Assembly (NCBI GenBank): GCA_043782485.1
Contig: JAYWAL010000102.1
Location: 5,967 to 69,966, forward strand
Length of the DNA stretch: 64,000 bases
From: JANXUC01 sp043782485
GTDB lineage: Bacteria > Acidobacteriota > Terriglobia > Terriglobales > Acidobacteriaceae
Direction: 5' to 3'
Shown: piece after piece, positions 16,288 through 24,174 of the stretch
How the letters are laid out: every line of letters starts with the position of its first letter
Numbering within the stretch: the first letter of the stretch is position 1
The notes under the pieces: model-generated
The model's database searches: none
What the model was told of the DNA's origin: nothing
The model's input: the letters and a program-made list of their open reading frames with translations, nothing else
Position numbers and translations under genes: made by a program

Positions 16288-16431
16288 GGGCACGGCTTCG
16301 GCCGTGCTGGAAATGCTGTATTTTCAGTCGCCTATACAGGCTGCTGAAAATTTCGCCCTGGCACCACCTTTTGGGCGGCGCAGCACTTCAGTGCTGCGAT
16401 AAGTCCTTTGTAATGAATGGGCTTTAGCCCC
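16288..16431. repeat. Cluster of REP-like palindromes (family D)
   Basis: GCACGGC-TTCG-GCCGTGC at 16290-16307, CGCAGCACTTCAGTGCTGCG at 16379-16398 and GGGCTTTAGCCC at 16419-16430 are three palindromes in order, with the word TTTGTAATGAAT between the last two. The same parts, in the same or inverted order, recur at 19766-19800, 24024-24155, 46432-46447 and 62030-62092. Confidence 0.85.
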
Positions 16432-16463
16432 TGCGGTAAGGGGTTGATTTGGAAAGATGACTC

Positions 16464-16509
16464 CCGCCGGTTTCTCGCCAGGTTTCATGTCGAGAATTAC
16501 AGCGGGTGC
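16464..16509 (-). pseudogene. Degenerate copy of the 5' end of the acyl-CoA carboxylase beta gene
   Basis: Aligned with 13053-13098 at a constant offset, 39 of 46 positions are identical, spanning the start codon, the first few codons and about 20 bp upstream. In this copy the start reads MKPGEKPAG against MKLEEKLAE in the intact gene. It has no continuation into the rest of the carboxylase; family D palindromes follow. Confidence 0.7.
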
Positions 16510-16834
16510 CCCCACCCCTAGCGGCCCTACTCATTGTGAGCTATGTTGCTCAGACACAGCCACTCGCAACTGTCACCATTCCATCTCCTGTGTGTGTAGA
16601 CAGAGCTGCGACTGCTGATTCGCAGTTCTCGCTCTTCGGGCGCTGTGGACCGGTGAAGAGCCCGGTCACGCCGAAGCGGCCACATTCAGCCACTCAGCAT
16701 TCTTCATTCGTGCGGAATGCCGCAAAGCCCGCGGCGGAATACAACTCGCTCCAAAGAGCTTTCGAATTTGTGCGCTCCCACACCTCTCACCAATGAGGGG
16801 CGTTCGCTTACGCACCAAGGAAGGTCCTTACATC

Positions 16835-17026
16835 ATGCCCCTGATTCAATTGGTCGAAGTCCTGATCGTGGTCGGTGTCCTGCTTTGGCTGGTCAACCGC
16901 TTCATCCCCATGCAGGCCTCCATCAAGTCAATTTTGAACGCGGTCGTGGTCATCGCCGTCGTTCTCTGGATTCTGAATGTGACCGGACTATTTCATTCCA
17001 TCTCACGAATTCGCATCGGAAGTTAG
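16835..17026 (+). CDS. Small two-helix membrane protein, Thivi_2564-like
   Basis: A 63-residue protein with two hydrophobic helices separated by an amphipathic loop: LVEVLIVVGVLLWLVNRF and ILNAVVVIAVVLWILNVTGLF. The pattern matches the small family usually named Thivi_2564 membrane protein, of unknown function. The start is ATG 16835, because AAGGAAGG lies 9 nt upstream and the family starts with MPLIQLV. It is followed 49 bp later by an OmpA-type gene, so it may be part of an envelope operon. Confidence 0.8.
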   Translation: MPLIQLVEVLIVVGVLLWLVNRFIPMQASIKSILNAVVVIAVVLWILNVTGLFHSISRIRIGS

Positions 17027-17075
17027 CAACGAAGAAAGTTATGGACACGGCAGACAACTGCCCGGAGGAAATATT

Positions 17076-18692
17076 TTGAAGACTTTTCTTTTAGCCATCG
17101 GAATTACTTGTAGCTTAGGCGCATACGCCCAACCCGCCCAAACCAATGGCACGGCCAGCATGAGCCCCATGCCGGTGTTCCGCGTGAACGTCGTCAGCCG
17201 CAGCGTGCAAGCGGTCAACTACCGGCATCGCAGCGGAGCCACCAAGCTTGATTTCGCCGGTACCGACCTCATGCCGTCCGCCAACGGCCAAGCCAAAGTC
17301 GAGAGCAAGCGTGGTGCTATCGAAGTCGAAGTGGAATTCGGCAATCTACAGCGGCCTACAACTTTTGGAACGGAATACCTGACCTACGTCTTGTGGGCTA
17401 TTTCACCCGAGGGCCGCGCCGCCAACCTGGGCGAAGTGCTCGTGGGGGAGAACCACCGCAGCAAGCTGGATGTAACCACCGACCTCCAAGCCTTCGCGCT
17501 GATTGTGACGGCCGAGCCATACTACGCCGTGCGCCAGCCCAGCAACGTTGTCGTATTGGAAAATGTTGTGCGCAACGATACCAAGGGAACGTCCGAGGCG
17601 GTCGCCGCCAAGTATGAGTTGATGGAGCGCGGCGGCTACATTCCAACCGGCTATAAATTCGATCCCGTCGTCCTCAATACCAAGTTGCCCCTGGAATTCT
17701 TTGAGGCGCGCAACGCCTTGCGAATCGCGCAGTCTGAAGGTGCCGAGCACTACGCCAGCAGCAGCTACCAGCACGCCGTAAAGCTCATGGACCAGGCGGA
17801 CGCTTATGCCACGGACCACAACGTGCCAAAAAAGCCGCTCATTGCCACCGCTCGTGAGGCTGTTCAGACCGCGGAAGATGCCCGCGCCATTGCCGTGAAA
17901 AAAATGGACGAAGAGCGCGACGCCGCTGAACGACAGGCTTCCGCGAATGCCCTGGCGAAGTCGCAAGGGCAGGCCGATGACGCCGTGCGAAGAAAAGACG
18001 CGGCCGAAGCCGATGCCGCCAAGGCCGAAGCTCTGAAGGCTCAGGCCGAACGCGATGCCACCAAAGCCCGCGCCGACACCGCCGACGCTCAATCAGCCAC
18101 AGCTAAGGCGCAAGCCGACATGGCGGCCAATCAGGCTTCTTCGGCCAGTGCGCTCTCCGCGGCGCAGGCCGATGCCGAGCAGGCACGCCTGGCAGCGCAG
18201 AAATCCGAGTTGAGCGCGCAACAGGCGGAAACCGATAAAGCCGCCATGCGCGCCAAACTGTCCGAGCAGTTGAATTCCATTCTCCAAACGCGTGACAGCG
18301 CGCGTGGCCTCATCGTCAGCATGTCCGATGTCTTGTTTGACACGGGCCATTACTCCTTGAAGCCGGGAGCACGGGAGAAGCTGGCCAAAGTGGCCGGAAT
18401 ATTACTCTCCTACCCAGGACTCAACATTGCAGTCGGCGGCTATACCGACAATGTCGGCGGCGATGCCATGAATCAGACTCTGTCGGAGCATCGTGCCGGA
18501 TCCGTTCGCGACTACCTGGTCAATCAAGGTGTTGTGACGGGAGCCGTCTCGGCCACGGGATTTGGCAATTCATCTCCGGTAGCTTCGAACGATAACTCGG
18601 CTGGCCGTCAACAAAACCGCAGAGTCGAATTGCTGGTGTCAGGCGATGCCATCGGCACTCGCGCCAATACGACCACCGGAAATCGACCTTAA
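17076..18692 (+). CDS. OmpA-family cell-wall-anchored outer-envelope protein with long coiled coil
   Basis: A 538-residue exported protein. It has a signal peptide (cleavage near residue 19, AYAQ), a globular N-terminal domain of about 200 residues, a DUF4398-like helical segment (residues about 205-265), an Ala/Gln/Asp-rich coiled coil of roughly 130 residues and a C-terminal OmpA/MotB domain. The OmpA part shows VLFDTGHYSLKPGAREKLAKVA, VGGYTDNVGGDAMNQTLSEHRA and the peptidoglycan-binding NRRVELLV region. It is likely to tether the outer membrane or a periplasmic rod to peptidoglycan. The start TTG 17076 follows GGAGGAAA. The neighbours are a small membrane protein and a secreted two-domain protein. 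Confidence 0.9.
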   Translation: MKTFLLAIGITCSLGAYAQPAQTNGTASMSPMPVFRVNVVSRSVQAVNYRHRSGATKLDFAGTDLMPSANGQAKVESKRGAIEVEVEFGNLQRPTTFGTEYLTYVLWAISPEGRAANLGEVLVGENHRSKLDVTTDLQAFALIVTAEPYYAVRQPSNVVVLENVVRNDTKGTSEAVAAKYELMERGGYIPTGYKFDPVVLNTKLPLEFFEARNALRIAQSEGAEHYASSSYQHAVKLMDQADAYATDHNVPKKPLIATAREAVQTAEDARAIAVKKMDEERDAAERQASANALAKSQGQADDAVRRKDAAEADAAKAEALKAQAERDATKARADTADAQSATAKAQADMAANQASSASALSAAQADAEQARLAAQKSELSAQQAETDKAAMRAKLSEQLNSILQTRDSARGLIVSMSDVLFDTGHYSLKPGAREKLAKVAGILLSYPGLNIAVGGYTDNVGGDAMNQTLSEHRAGSVRDYLVNQGVVTGAVSATGFGNSSPVASNDNSAGRQQNRRVELLVSGDAIGTRANTTTGNRP

Positions 18693-18735
18693 GTTTCCTA
18701 ACCGCTTAACCGTAACAAATCCCTAGGAGGATCGA

Positions 18736-19491
18736 ATGAAGAACATGCTCTTGTTAGTCACCGCACCGGTATTGCTACTCACCCTGGGCTCGGCACAGAC
18801 TCCCGCCCCGCTCGCTATGACGAACACATCCGCCAGCATCAAAGGCTGCCTCGGCGGCTCTGACGGCGCCTATTCGGTCGCCCAGGACGGCTCCACCCAA
18901 ACCCTCAAGATCACTTCCAGCAGCGTCGACCTCAAGCCGCACATTGGCCATCAGGTGGAACTAACGGGACAGAAATCCAGCGCTGCGGTTTCCGGTGCCG
19001 CGGACACGGTTTCCGTAACCGGCGTCAACATGATTTCGGAACACTGCCCGATGGCGGAAGCCAGCACCCCGGCTCCGACTGAGCCAACCACCGCCACCCT
19101 AGGCGCTCCAGCCGCGGCGACAACAGCCGCAGCGAGCGCTCCGCCCGCTACTCCCGCAGCCACGCCCGCCGCGACCACAGCTCCCGAACCGGTAGTTGCC
19201 GCGCAAGCCCCCGCAGCAGCTCCAAAACCAGAGGCCGCCTCCACTCCGGTAATGGCCAGCACCACCACTGCTTTACCGAACACAGCACCTCCGTCGCTGA
19301 AAGCGGTGAAGGTTACGGGCAAAATCGGCGACGACGGCAAAACCTTCGTCAGCGACAAGGACAGCAAGAGCTGGACCGTCGCCAACCCTGACGCCGTCAA
19401 AGGTCACGAAGGCCATCACGTAACCCTAACGGCGCACGTGGATGCCGTGAAAAACGAAGTGAACATCGTCTCGCTCAAGATGGCCAAGTAA
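18736..19491 (+). CDS. Secreted two-domain protein with Ala/Pro/Thr linker (DUF5818-like)
   Basis: A 251-residue protein with a signal peptide (cleavage near residue 20, GSAQT). The first domain, residues about 30-105, contains KGCLGGSDGAYSV and LKPHIGHQVELTGQ. A low-complexity Ala/Pro/Thr linker covers about residues 110-190. The second domain, residues about 190-251, repeats the pattern as VTGKIGDDGKTFVSDKDSKSW and VKGHEGHHVTLTAHVD. The two ends thus look like copies of one small beta-barrel domain, similar to acidobacterial DUF5818 proteins. The function is unknown. AGGAGG lies 6 nt before the ATG and a strong terminator follows the stop. Confidence 0.8.
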   Translation: MKNMLLLVTAPVLLLTLGSAQTPAPLAMTNTSASIKGCLGGSDGAYSVAQDGSTQTLKITSSSVDLKPHIGHQVELTGQKSSAAVSGAADTVSVTGVNMISEHCPMAEASTPAPTEPTTATLGAPAAATTAAASAPPATPAATPAATTAPEPVVAAQAPAAAPKPEAASTPVMASTTTALPNTAPPSLKAVKVTGKIGDDGKTFVSDKDSKSWTVANPDAVKGHEGHHVTLTAHVDAVKNEVNIVSLKMAK

Positions 19492-19538
19492 AGCCTTCCG
19501 CGCGAAACCAGCTCTCGAAAACCCTTAACTGAGGGTGG

Positions 19539-19576
19539 CCCACTCAAGCCTTCTGTTGGCTTGAGTGGGGCTTTTT
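19539..19576 (+). terminator. Intrinsic terminator after the envelope cluster
   Basis: CCCACTCAAGCC (19539-19550) and GGCTTGAGTGGG (19558-19569) form a perfect 12-bp stem with a 7-base loop, followed by GCTTTTTG. Confidence 0.93.
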
Positions 19577-19765
19577 GTGTGTGCTGGAGTGGGCTTTGTG
19601 GGTGTGTTGGATGGTGTGTTGGAGCGTCTGTTCATTGTCGCGAGAGCAGCGGACCCGAAGGCTATTTCTGCGCGCCAACGAGTTTAAACTAGTTGAACTT
19701 TTCCGAAAAAGCGCCTTCATGCCCTGCTGGAGTTGTCCCCGCAGCAGCCCAAGGATCGCCATCCC

Positions 19766-19800
19766 CTTCAGTGCTGCGGTAAGTTGTTTGTAATGAATAG
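19766..19800. repeat. Fragment of repeat family D
   Basis: The stretch CTTCAGTGCTGCGGTAAG, then TTGTTTGTAATGAATAG, matches 16387-16420 with few changes but lacks the left half of the palindrome. Confidence 0.75.
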
Positions 19801-19809
19801 TTTCCAATC

Positions 19810-20439
19810 CTAGTCGAGCGCCGCTCCTAGGGGTTCATACTTGTAGTTTCCCGTATTTTTCTTCACATTGCCGTCCCAAAAGATCGCCGACGTCGTTCGG
19901 TCGCCGCCGTATTCTTCTACACCAATCGCCATCAACAGCCGCTTGCCCATCTTGATCCGGCGCAGGCTCACGGTCTGGACGGGCACATTGATCAGGACGT
20001 ACTTCCCTTTCGGCTTCTCCGCCCTCCAGGCTTCTGGGCCAGACCCATGGATCACCAACAAAACAATGGATTTACGCGTGGGATCGTCGGTGGTAAAGGC
20101 CGAGGTCACCTTGGGGTCGCCGAAGCCGTAAAACGAATGGTACGGGTCGCTCACGGTGTAGCCAAAGCCTCCGGCGTCGAGCATCGGGCTTTTAGCGCGG
20201 GCGGCAAGGACCAAATCCTCAACGCCATCGCCGTTTAAGTCTCCCACCATGGCTGGGAACTCGGGCATCAGCGTGAAGTCGTTGCCGAAGTGGTCGTGGA
20301 CGAACTTGTTGTCCACCGGGTTCTCAATCAGGGAAGTTGTTGTGCTGGAAGCAGTTGCAGGCGACGCGGGCGGCTGGGCGGGAGCCAGGATCGGAAGTAG
20401 CAAAAAGCCACAGAATAGGGTGTGCAAAAAGGTGCGCAT
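19810..20439 (-). CDS. Secreted FG-GAP/VCBS-like repeat protein
   Basis: A 209-residue exported protein with a signal peptide (FLHTLFCGFLLLPILAPAQPP, cleavage near residue 22). The segment AMVGDLNGDGVEDLVLAARAKS carries the calcium-binding DxNxDGxxD motif of integrin-like FG-GAP/VCBS repeats; only one clear copy is present, where propellers normally have several. The rest is beta-rich. The function is unknown; extracellular adhesion or a solute-binding scaffold would fit the family. It converges on the DUF5818-like gene and is separate from thiL upstream of it on the same strand by 99 bp. Confidence 0.72.
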   Translation of the reverse strand: MRTFLHTLFCGFLLLPILAPAQPPASPATASSTTTSLIENPVDNKFVHDHFGNDFTLMPEFPAMVGDLNGDGVEDLVLAARAKSPMLDAGGFGYTVSDPYHSFYGFGDPKVTSAFTTDDPTRKSIVLLVIHGSGPEAWRAEKPKGKYVLINVPVQTVSLRRIKMGKRLLMAIGVEEYGGDRTTSAIFWDGNVKKNTGNYKYEPLGAALD

Positions 20440-20538
20440 GGGAATAACTCTACTCCGCTGGCGCGCGGCCCCCTAGCGACTGATCGGGTTCAGGGGTTAC
20501 TTTGGGGGTCGCTGGATTTCTCTTAGCGGGCAACCCGG

Positions 20539-21600
20539 TCAGGGTCGGCGCGGGTTGGTGAAGTGCTCCCAGCCGCGAGGGACGAGTTCCCTGCTCGGCT
20601 GGCCAAGTTCGGAAATCTGAATGCAGCTTTTGCCTCGTTTCATGCCTTGTTTGGCGATGATTTGGCCGATGAAGGTCACAGGCACACCGCCAATCGAGCG
20701 CGGAACCTTGCGCGTGGCCGGGGCGGTGAACAGGAGCTCGTAGTCTTCGCCGCCGTGGAGAGCCTGCTCCAGGGTGGTATCGTGGGCCAGCGGGATGCTT
20801 TCGGCGGCGATTTCCGCGATGACGCCGCTTGCTTCGCAGAGGTGGTCGAGATCGGTGGAGAGGCCATCGCTGAGGTCGATCATGGCTGTGGCAAGGCCCC
20901 GCAGGGCCAGCCCGGCCGCCAGGCGGGGCTGGGGGTAGAAGTGGCCGGGAAAGCGTTTGGGGCTGAGTTTGAGCTTGGGGGCCGCGTAGAGGCGCTCCAG
21001 GGCGAGCGCAGAGGCCCCGAGAGCGCCGGTGACGTAGATTCTGTCCCCTGGGGAGGCTCCAGAGCGCCGCACGGCCTTGCCGGACGGGGCGGAGCCTAAA
21101 ACCACGATGTCGGCTAAGATTTTCGCCTCCGAAGCCGGTCTTCTGGATTGGGAGGGGGACTGGGCAGTGTCTCCGCCGGCCAGGGTGACGCCGTGCCGGT
21201 CGGCGAGGTCTAGAAGGCCCCTGAGGAAGCCCTCCACCCAGCGCTGCGGCAGATCGGCGGGCAGGGCCAGCGACAGGAACGCGGCGAAGGGCTGGCCGCC
21301 CATGGCGGCGACGTCACTGAGGCCGCGGGCGAGGCAGCGATGGCCCACGGACTCGGGCGGGTGCCAATCGCGGCGGAAGTGGATGTTTTCCAGGGAGAAG
21401 TCTGTGGTGACGAGCAGCTCGTGTCCCTTGGGCACGCGCAAGATGGCAGCGTCATCGCCAATGCCCAGACCGATGCCCAGGCCGATGCCCAGCGGGATGT
21501 GGCCCGAGCGGCGGGTGCTGGAGAGTTGGCGAATGCGCCGGATCAGGTCTTTTTCGGGCAGAGGCACGTTTTCGATAGTAAACCCCGCGTCGTGTGGCAA
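20539..21600 (-). CDS. thiL: Thiamine-monophosphate kinase
   Basis: Phosphorylates thiamine monophosphate to the active diphosphate cofactor with ATP. It belongs to the PurM-like superfamily: N-terminal LIRRIRQLSS, metal/ATP segment GIGDDAAIL, DFSLENIHFRRDWHPPESVGHRCLARGLSDVAAMGG, and GGDTAQSPS, DLSDGLSTDLDHLCEASG and HGGEDYELLFT are all present. The length (353) is slightly above average because the loop before GIGDD is expanded to GIGLGIGLGIGDD by a 12-bp repeat. The first codon is uncertain: TTG 21600 or GTG 21564, with no clear ribosome-binding site. No other thi gene or TPP riboswitch was found in the window. Confidence 0.94.
   Translation of the reverse strand: MPHDAGFTIENVPLPEKDLIRRIRQLSSTRRSGHIPLGIGLGIGLGIGDDAAILRVPKGHELLVTTDFSLENIHFRRDWHPPESVGHRCLARGLSDVAAMGGQPFAAFLSLALPADLPQRWVEGFLRGLLDLADRHGVTLAGGDTAQSPSQSRRPASEAKILADIVVLGSAPSGKAVRRSGASPGDRIYVTGALGASALALERLYAAPKLKLSPKRFPGHFYPQPRLAAGLALRGLATAMIDLSDGLSTDLDHLCEASGVIAEIAAESIPLAHDTTLEQALHGGEDYELLFTAPATRKVPRSIGGVPVTFIGQIIAKQGMKRGKSCIQISELGQPSRELVPRGWEHFTNPRRP
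21461..21496. repeat. 12-bp tandem repeat inside thiL
   Basis: The units ATGCCCAGACCG, ATGCCCAGGCCG and ATGCCCAGCGGG lie head to tail. On the minus strand each encodes a GIGL-type step, making GIGLGIGLGIGDD directly at the metal-binding motif. The reading frame is kept. Confidence 0.95.
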
Positions 21601-21655
21601 AACGATCGCGATTTCGTCGAGGAACGAATTTGAACCTTTCGATCATCGGCTATTA

Positions 21656-22501
21656 TCAAGAGGGCGGGCGACAAGTTGATTTTTGCCCCTCCGGGATAAC
21701 AGAGTTGATCTCTTGGCCGTAGCAGGTTCCGTCGGCAGTGCCCTTGAGCGTCAAAATGCCGATTGTCGGCGAGAGCATGGTGGCAGCGGCGTCAGTCACG
21801 CTCACGCTCTTGACATCGCATCCGGTCCCGCTCCAATCCGTTAATGCATCGGCCTTGGTTGCGAAGTAGGTGCCAAAAATGTTGATAAATGAAATTTCCT
21901 TGGCCGTCAGTTCCGCAATTTTTTTGGTGTCGTGTACTCTCCAGGCTTCCCAGACAGCTTTTTCGATCGCGAGCATGGCATCGGTGCCGACACCTGGAGC
22001 GGCGGGCTTAACCTCGTCCTCTTGAGGCACCTTAGACTTGGCGACCGGTTTCGCAGGAGCCGCTTTTGGATCGACAACCGGAGCTTCGGCGTGGAAAACT
22101 CCCTTCCATTGATCGTCGGCGAAAACGTATACGCTCGCCGCCCAACTGTGAGCCGGGACCTTTTGTCCGCCACAGGTGCCGTCAACGGTTGTCTTATAAG
22201 TGAGCAGCGCCACATCCTCACCGAGCGGGCTCGACTGCTCGTCGGACAGGACGTAGCCTTGAATATCACAATCAGCGCCGGTGTATTCCCTTGTGGCTGA
22301 TGCCTTATCGAGCTTGCCAGACGAACCATAGCCGACAAACTTGTCCGAAAGAAATGTGTCCCAGAACTTCGCGTCCTTCGACTTCCAGGCTTCGTAGGCA
22401 ATCTTTTCGAGCGTTACGAGCGCGTTCTTTGCAGGTGCGGCCAGCGCGGTCTTTGCATCCGTATCAGCGGCGTTTGTATTGTTCGAGAGCGCTGCATTTC
22501 C
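21656..22501 (-). pseudogene. Decayed or truncated gene with two SnoaL/DUF4440-like domains
   Basis: The frame is open from directly after a TAA at 22502-22504 to the stop at 21656 and encodes two related domains. The first, about residues 27-125 of the frame, includes EKIAYEAWKSKDAKFWDTFLSD and ends WKGVFHAEAP. The second includes EKAVWEAWRVHDTKKIAELTAKE. No ATG, GTG or TTG precedes the first domain; the GTG at 22213 would cut it in half. No signal peptide is present although secreted relatives have one. The second domain also stops about 20 residues short of where the first ends. Both termini therefore appear lost. An unusual CTG start or a sequencing error would be the alternatives. Confidence 0.55.
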
Positions 22502-22504
22502 TTA

Positions 22505-23084
22505 GAATTTAGCGAGGTTCTCATGCAGTCTGTCAGGGGCCCTGATTTGGGAGCTGTTCCGGCACGGCTGAAGTGGCAGGATCAGCCCCTTCCCGCAGGT
22601 GCTAAAAGCCCCCTCAATTTTTAGGGCCGTGTCACCGGGCTGAAGCCCGGTGCTGCCTTCAAATCTCGGATTTTTGCCGGGTGGGAACCGGTAGGACAGT
22701 GGCCGAATTCCCGGCTGCAATTGCTTTCCGGGCGGTCGGCAGAACGTCCAAGGACTTGAAAAGATTGACACTTTCGTAAGGGTTCTATGAGATTTGGTAG
22801 GTTGACTTGGGAGAACCTCGTTTGTTAACGTTTGGAGAGTCAATTTCCTGAAGTTACTGGCTGAACTGTTCCGGCGCATCGCCTGATGCTCAAGTGATCG
22901 CCGAACAACCTCAGCATGCACGCCTGGTTTCCGTTGAGGGTAATGGGACTTTGCCCGCATTGTGCTCACTCTTGTGAGAATGCGTTGCAAGCGAGAGTTC
23001 CGAACCGGGTTGTTTCCCGCAGGTCGTCTTGCTGGCGCAAGAGCCTCGGGTGAATTCAATCAAATTTATTTGGGACGGCAGTGA
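22505..23084. other. Gene-free interval with palindromic repeats
   Basis: About 580 bp upstream of the M23 peptidase. An open minus-strand frame of 185 codons crosses it, but its translation is Arg/Ser/Pro-rich without family resemblance. Palindromic words related to family D occupy about 22551-22655, including CACCGGGCTGAAGCCCGGTG. The rest, to 23080, shows nothing recognisable except weak A/T-rich patches and must include the promoter of the peptidase gene. Confidence 0.5.
22551..22655. repeat. REP-like palindromes (family D relatives)
   Basis: CGGCACGGCTGAAGTGGCAGG, a degraded copy of GGCACGGCTTCAGCCGTGCC, is followed by an intact CACCGGGCTGAAGCCCGGTG at about 22630-22650. Confidence 0.7.
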
Positions 23085-23999
23085 TTGCGTAAACAGTCCT
23101 ACATTTTGTTTGTGTCGCGCGGCGAAGATGGCCAGCTGCGCAAGATTCCTATTTCCTTGAATTATTTGTACGTGCTGGTGGCGGGCATTGGCATTGGCAT
23201 GCTCAGCCTTACGGGCATTGCTGGTTCGTATACGCGAATGCTGGTGAAGGTGCATCGTTTTAACCAGTTGCGGACGGAGAAAGATCAGCTAACGCAGCAG
23301 TACACGCAGCTCGAGCAGGTGGCGCAGGAGCGCGATGTGCAGGTGGCGTCGCTGGGTTCTCTGGCCAGTGAAGTTTCCTCCCTCTACGGTTTAAAGGCTG
23401 AGCCCACGATGGTCAATACCGTGGAAAAGGTAGACAGCAACCAAGTGGTGCATTCGATGGATCAGCTTTACGCCTTGCGCACGACGGCGCTGAGCGGAGC
23501 GGCATCGGTGGGAATTAGCACGCTGGGATTGCAGAGAAACCTTTCGACGGCGGATTGGATGCGCGCTTCGGCGATGCCCAATCTGTGGCCGGTTGAGGGC
23601 CAGGTGACGGGATCGTTTGGCGAGCGCACGGATCCCTTTAACGGAGAAGGCGCGTTCCACACGGGCGTGGATATTTCAGCCGAAGTGGGCGAGCCTGTGA
23701 TTGCTCCAGCGGACGGCCAAGTGGCGTTTGCGGACTTTATGGGTGGCTACGGCCGGGCTGTGCTTTTGGAACACGGCAATGGAGTGGCGACGCGTTACGG
23801 ACATCTTTCCGGGTTCGCCGTGACGGCGGGACAGCGTGTCCATCGGGGTGATGTGATTGGGTATGTGGGATCGTCTGGCCGCAGCACGGGGCCGCATCTG
23901 CACTATGAAGTTCGCATTGGCGATACGCCGGTGAATCCCTATAAGTATCTGCGGATGACCTGGGCGCGCCACCGTGGGAGTTTTGCCGCGGGGATGTAG
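23085..23999 (+). CDS. M23 (LytM) family metallopeptidase with N-terminal membrane anchor
   Basis: A 304-residue peptidoglycan endopeptidase or regulator. A single transmembrane helix (YLYVLVAGIGIGMLSLTGIAG, about residues 27-47) is followed by a coiled coil (QLRTEKDQLTQQYTQLEQVAQERD). The C-terminal LytM domain has the zinc ligands in HTGVDIS (His and Asp) and in GRSTGPHLHYEVR (second His of HLH), so it looks catalytically intact. The domain order matches envelope-associated M23 proteins that face the periplasm. The start is TTG 23085 (TTG CGT AAA CAG), as no ATG precedes the conserved MRKQSYILFVSRG region. The gene appears to stand alone. Confidence 0.92.
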   Translation: MRKQSYILFVSRGEDGQLRKIPISLNYLYVLVAGIGIGMLSLTGIAGSYTRMLVKVHRFNQLRTEKDQLTQQYTQLEQVAQERDVQVASLGSLASEVSSLYGLKAEPTMVNTVEKVDSNQVVHSMDQLYALRTTALSGAASVGISTLGLQRNLSTADWMRASAMPNLWPVEGQVTGSFGERTDPFNGEGAFHTGVDISAEVGEPVIAPADGQVAFADFMGGYGRAVLLEHGNGVATRYGHLSGFAVTAGQRVHRGDVIGYVGSSGRSTGPHLHYEVRIGDTPVNPYKYLRMTWARHRGSFAAGM

Positions 24000-24023
24000 T
24001 TTTCAGTTGTGAAATCCAGCGCC

Positions 24024-24155
24024 CGAAGGCGCTCGTTGTTTGGCTTTTTCGGTATGCCTGAAGGCATACCCTGATACGAAGCCTAAAACATCCCTCCGGA
24101 CCGAAAACTTATTCATTACAAGGCACTTATCGCAGCGCTGACGTGCTGCTTGGGC
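24024..24155. repeat. REP-like palindromes, family D in inverted order
   Basis: GGTATGCC-TGAA-GGCATACC at about 24051-24070 is followed by CCTGATACGAAG, and later by TTCATTACAAGGCACTTATC and a degraded GCAGCGCTGACGTGCTGC. These are the same modules as at 16288-16431 read on the other strand. Confidence 0.8.
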
Positions 24156-24174
24156 AGTGGGCAGCTCGGGGTTT

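Larger units (their letters stand above)
16256..16834. other. Gene-free interval with REP-like palindromes and a duplicated gene fragment
   Basis: About 580 bp. Palindromes fill 16288-16431 (separate entry). The stretch 16464-16509 is a degenerate copy of the 5' end of the carboxylase gene (separate entry). A 96-codon open frame at 16506-16796 has no family resemblance and is not accepted. AAGGAAGG at 16818-16825 is the ribosome-binding site of the next gene. Confidence 0.6.
19492..19809. other. Gene-free interval with terminator and repeat fragment
   Basis: 318 bp between convergent genes. It contains a strong terminator at 19539-19576, a T/G-rich stretch of TGTG-type words to about 19640, and a fragment of repeat family D at 19766-19800. 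An 87-codon minus-strand open frame covers it but has no family resemblance. Confidence 0.55.

Noticed and set aside
16324..16515. 63-codon minus-strand open frame starting MGAPAVILDMKPG
   Set aside because: It is the fossil copy of the carboxylase start read into REP-like palindromes, not a gene.
16506..16796. 96-codon forward open frame in the gap before the Thivi_2564-like gene
   Set aside because: No recognisable domain, no ribosome-binding site, and it overlaps the fossil carboxylase fragment; composition looks non-coding.
19544..19807. 87-codon minus-strand open frame over a terminator and a repeat
   Set aside because: It reads through the terminator stem and TGTG-type low-complexity DNA; residues such as HTHKAHSSTHKKPHSSQ are a product of that.
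21656..22213. GTG at 22213 as the start of an intact 185-residue protein
   Set aside because: It would begin in the middle of the first of two related domains, so it is unlikely to be the natural start.
22502..23059. 185-codon minus-strand open frame upstream of the decayed gene
   Set aside because: It is in frame with the decayed gene but separated by a stop, crosses palindromic repeats, and has no resemblance to a signal peptide or domain.
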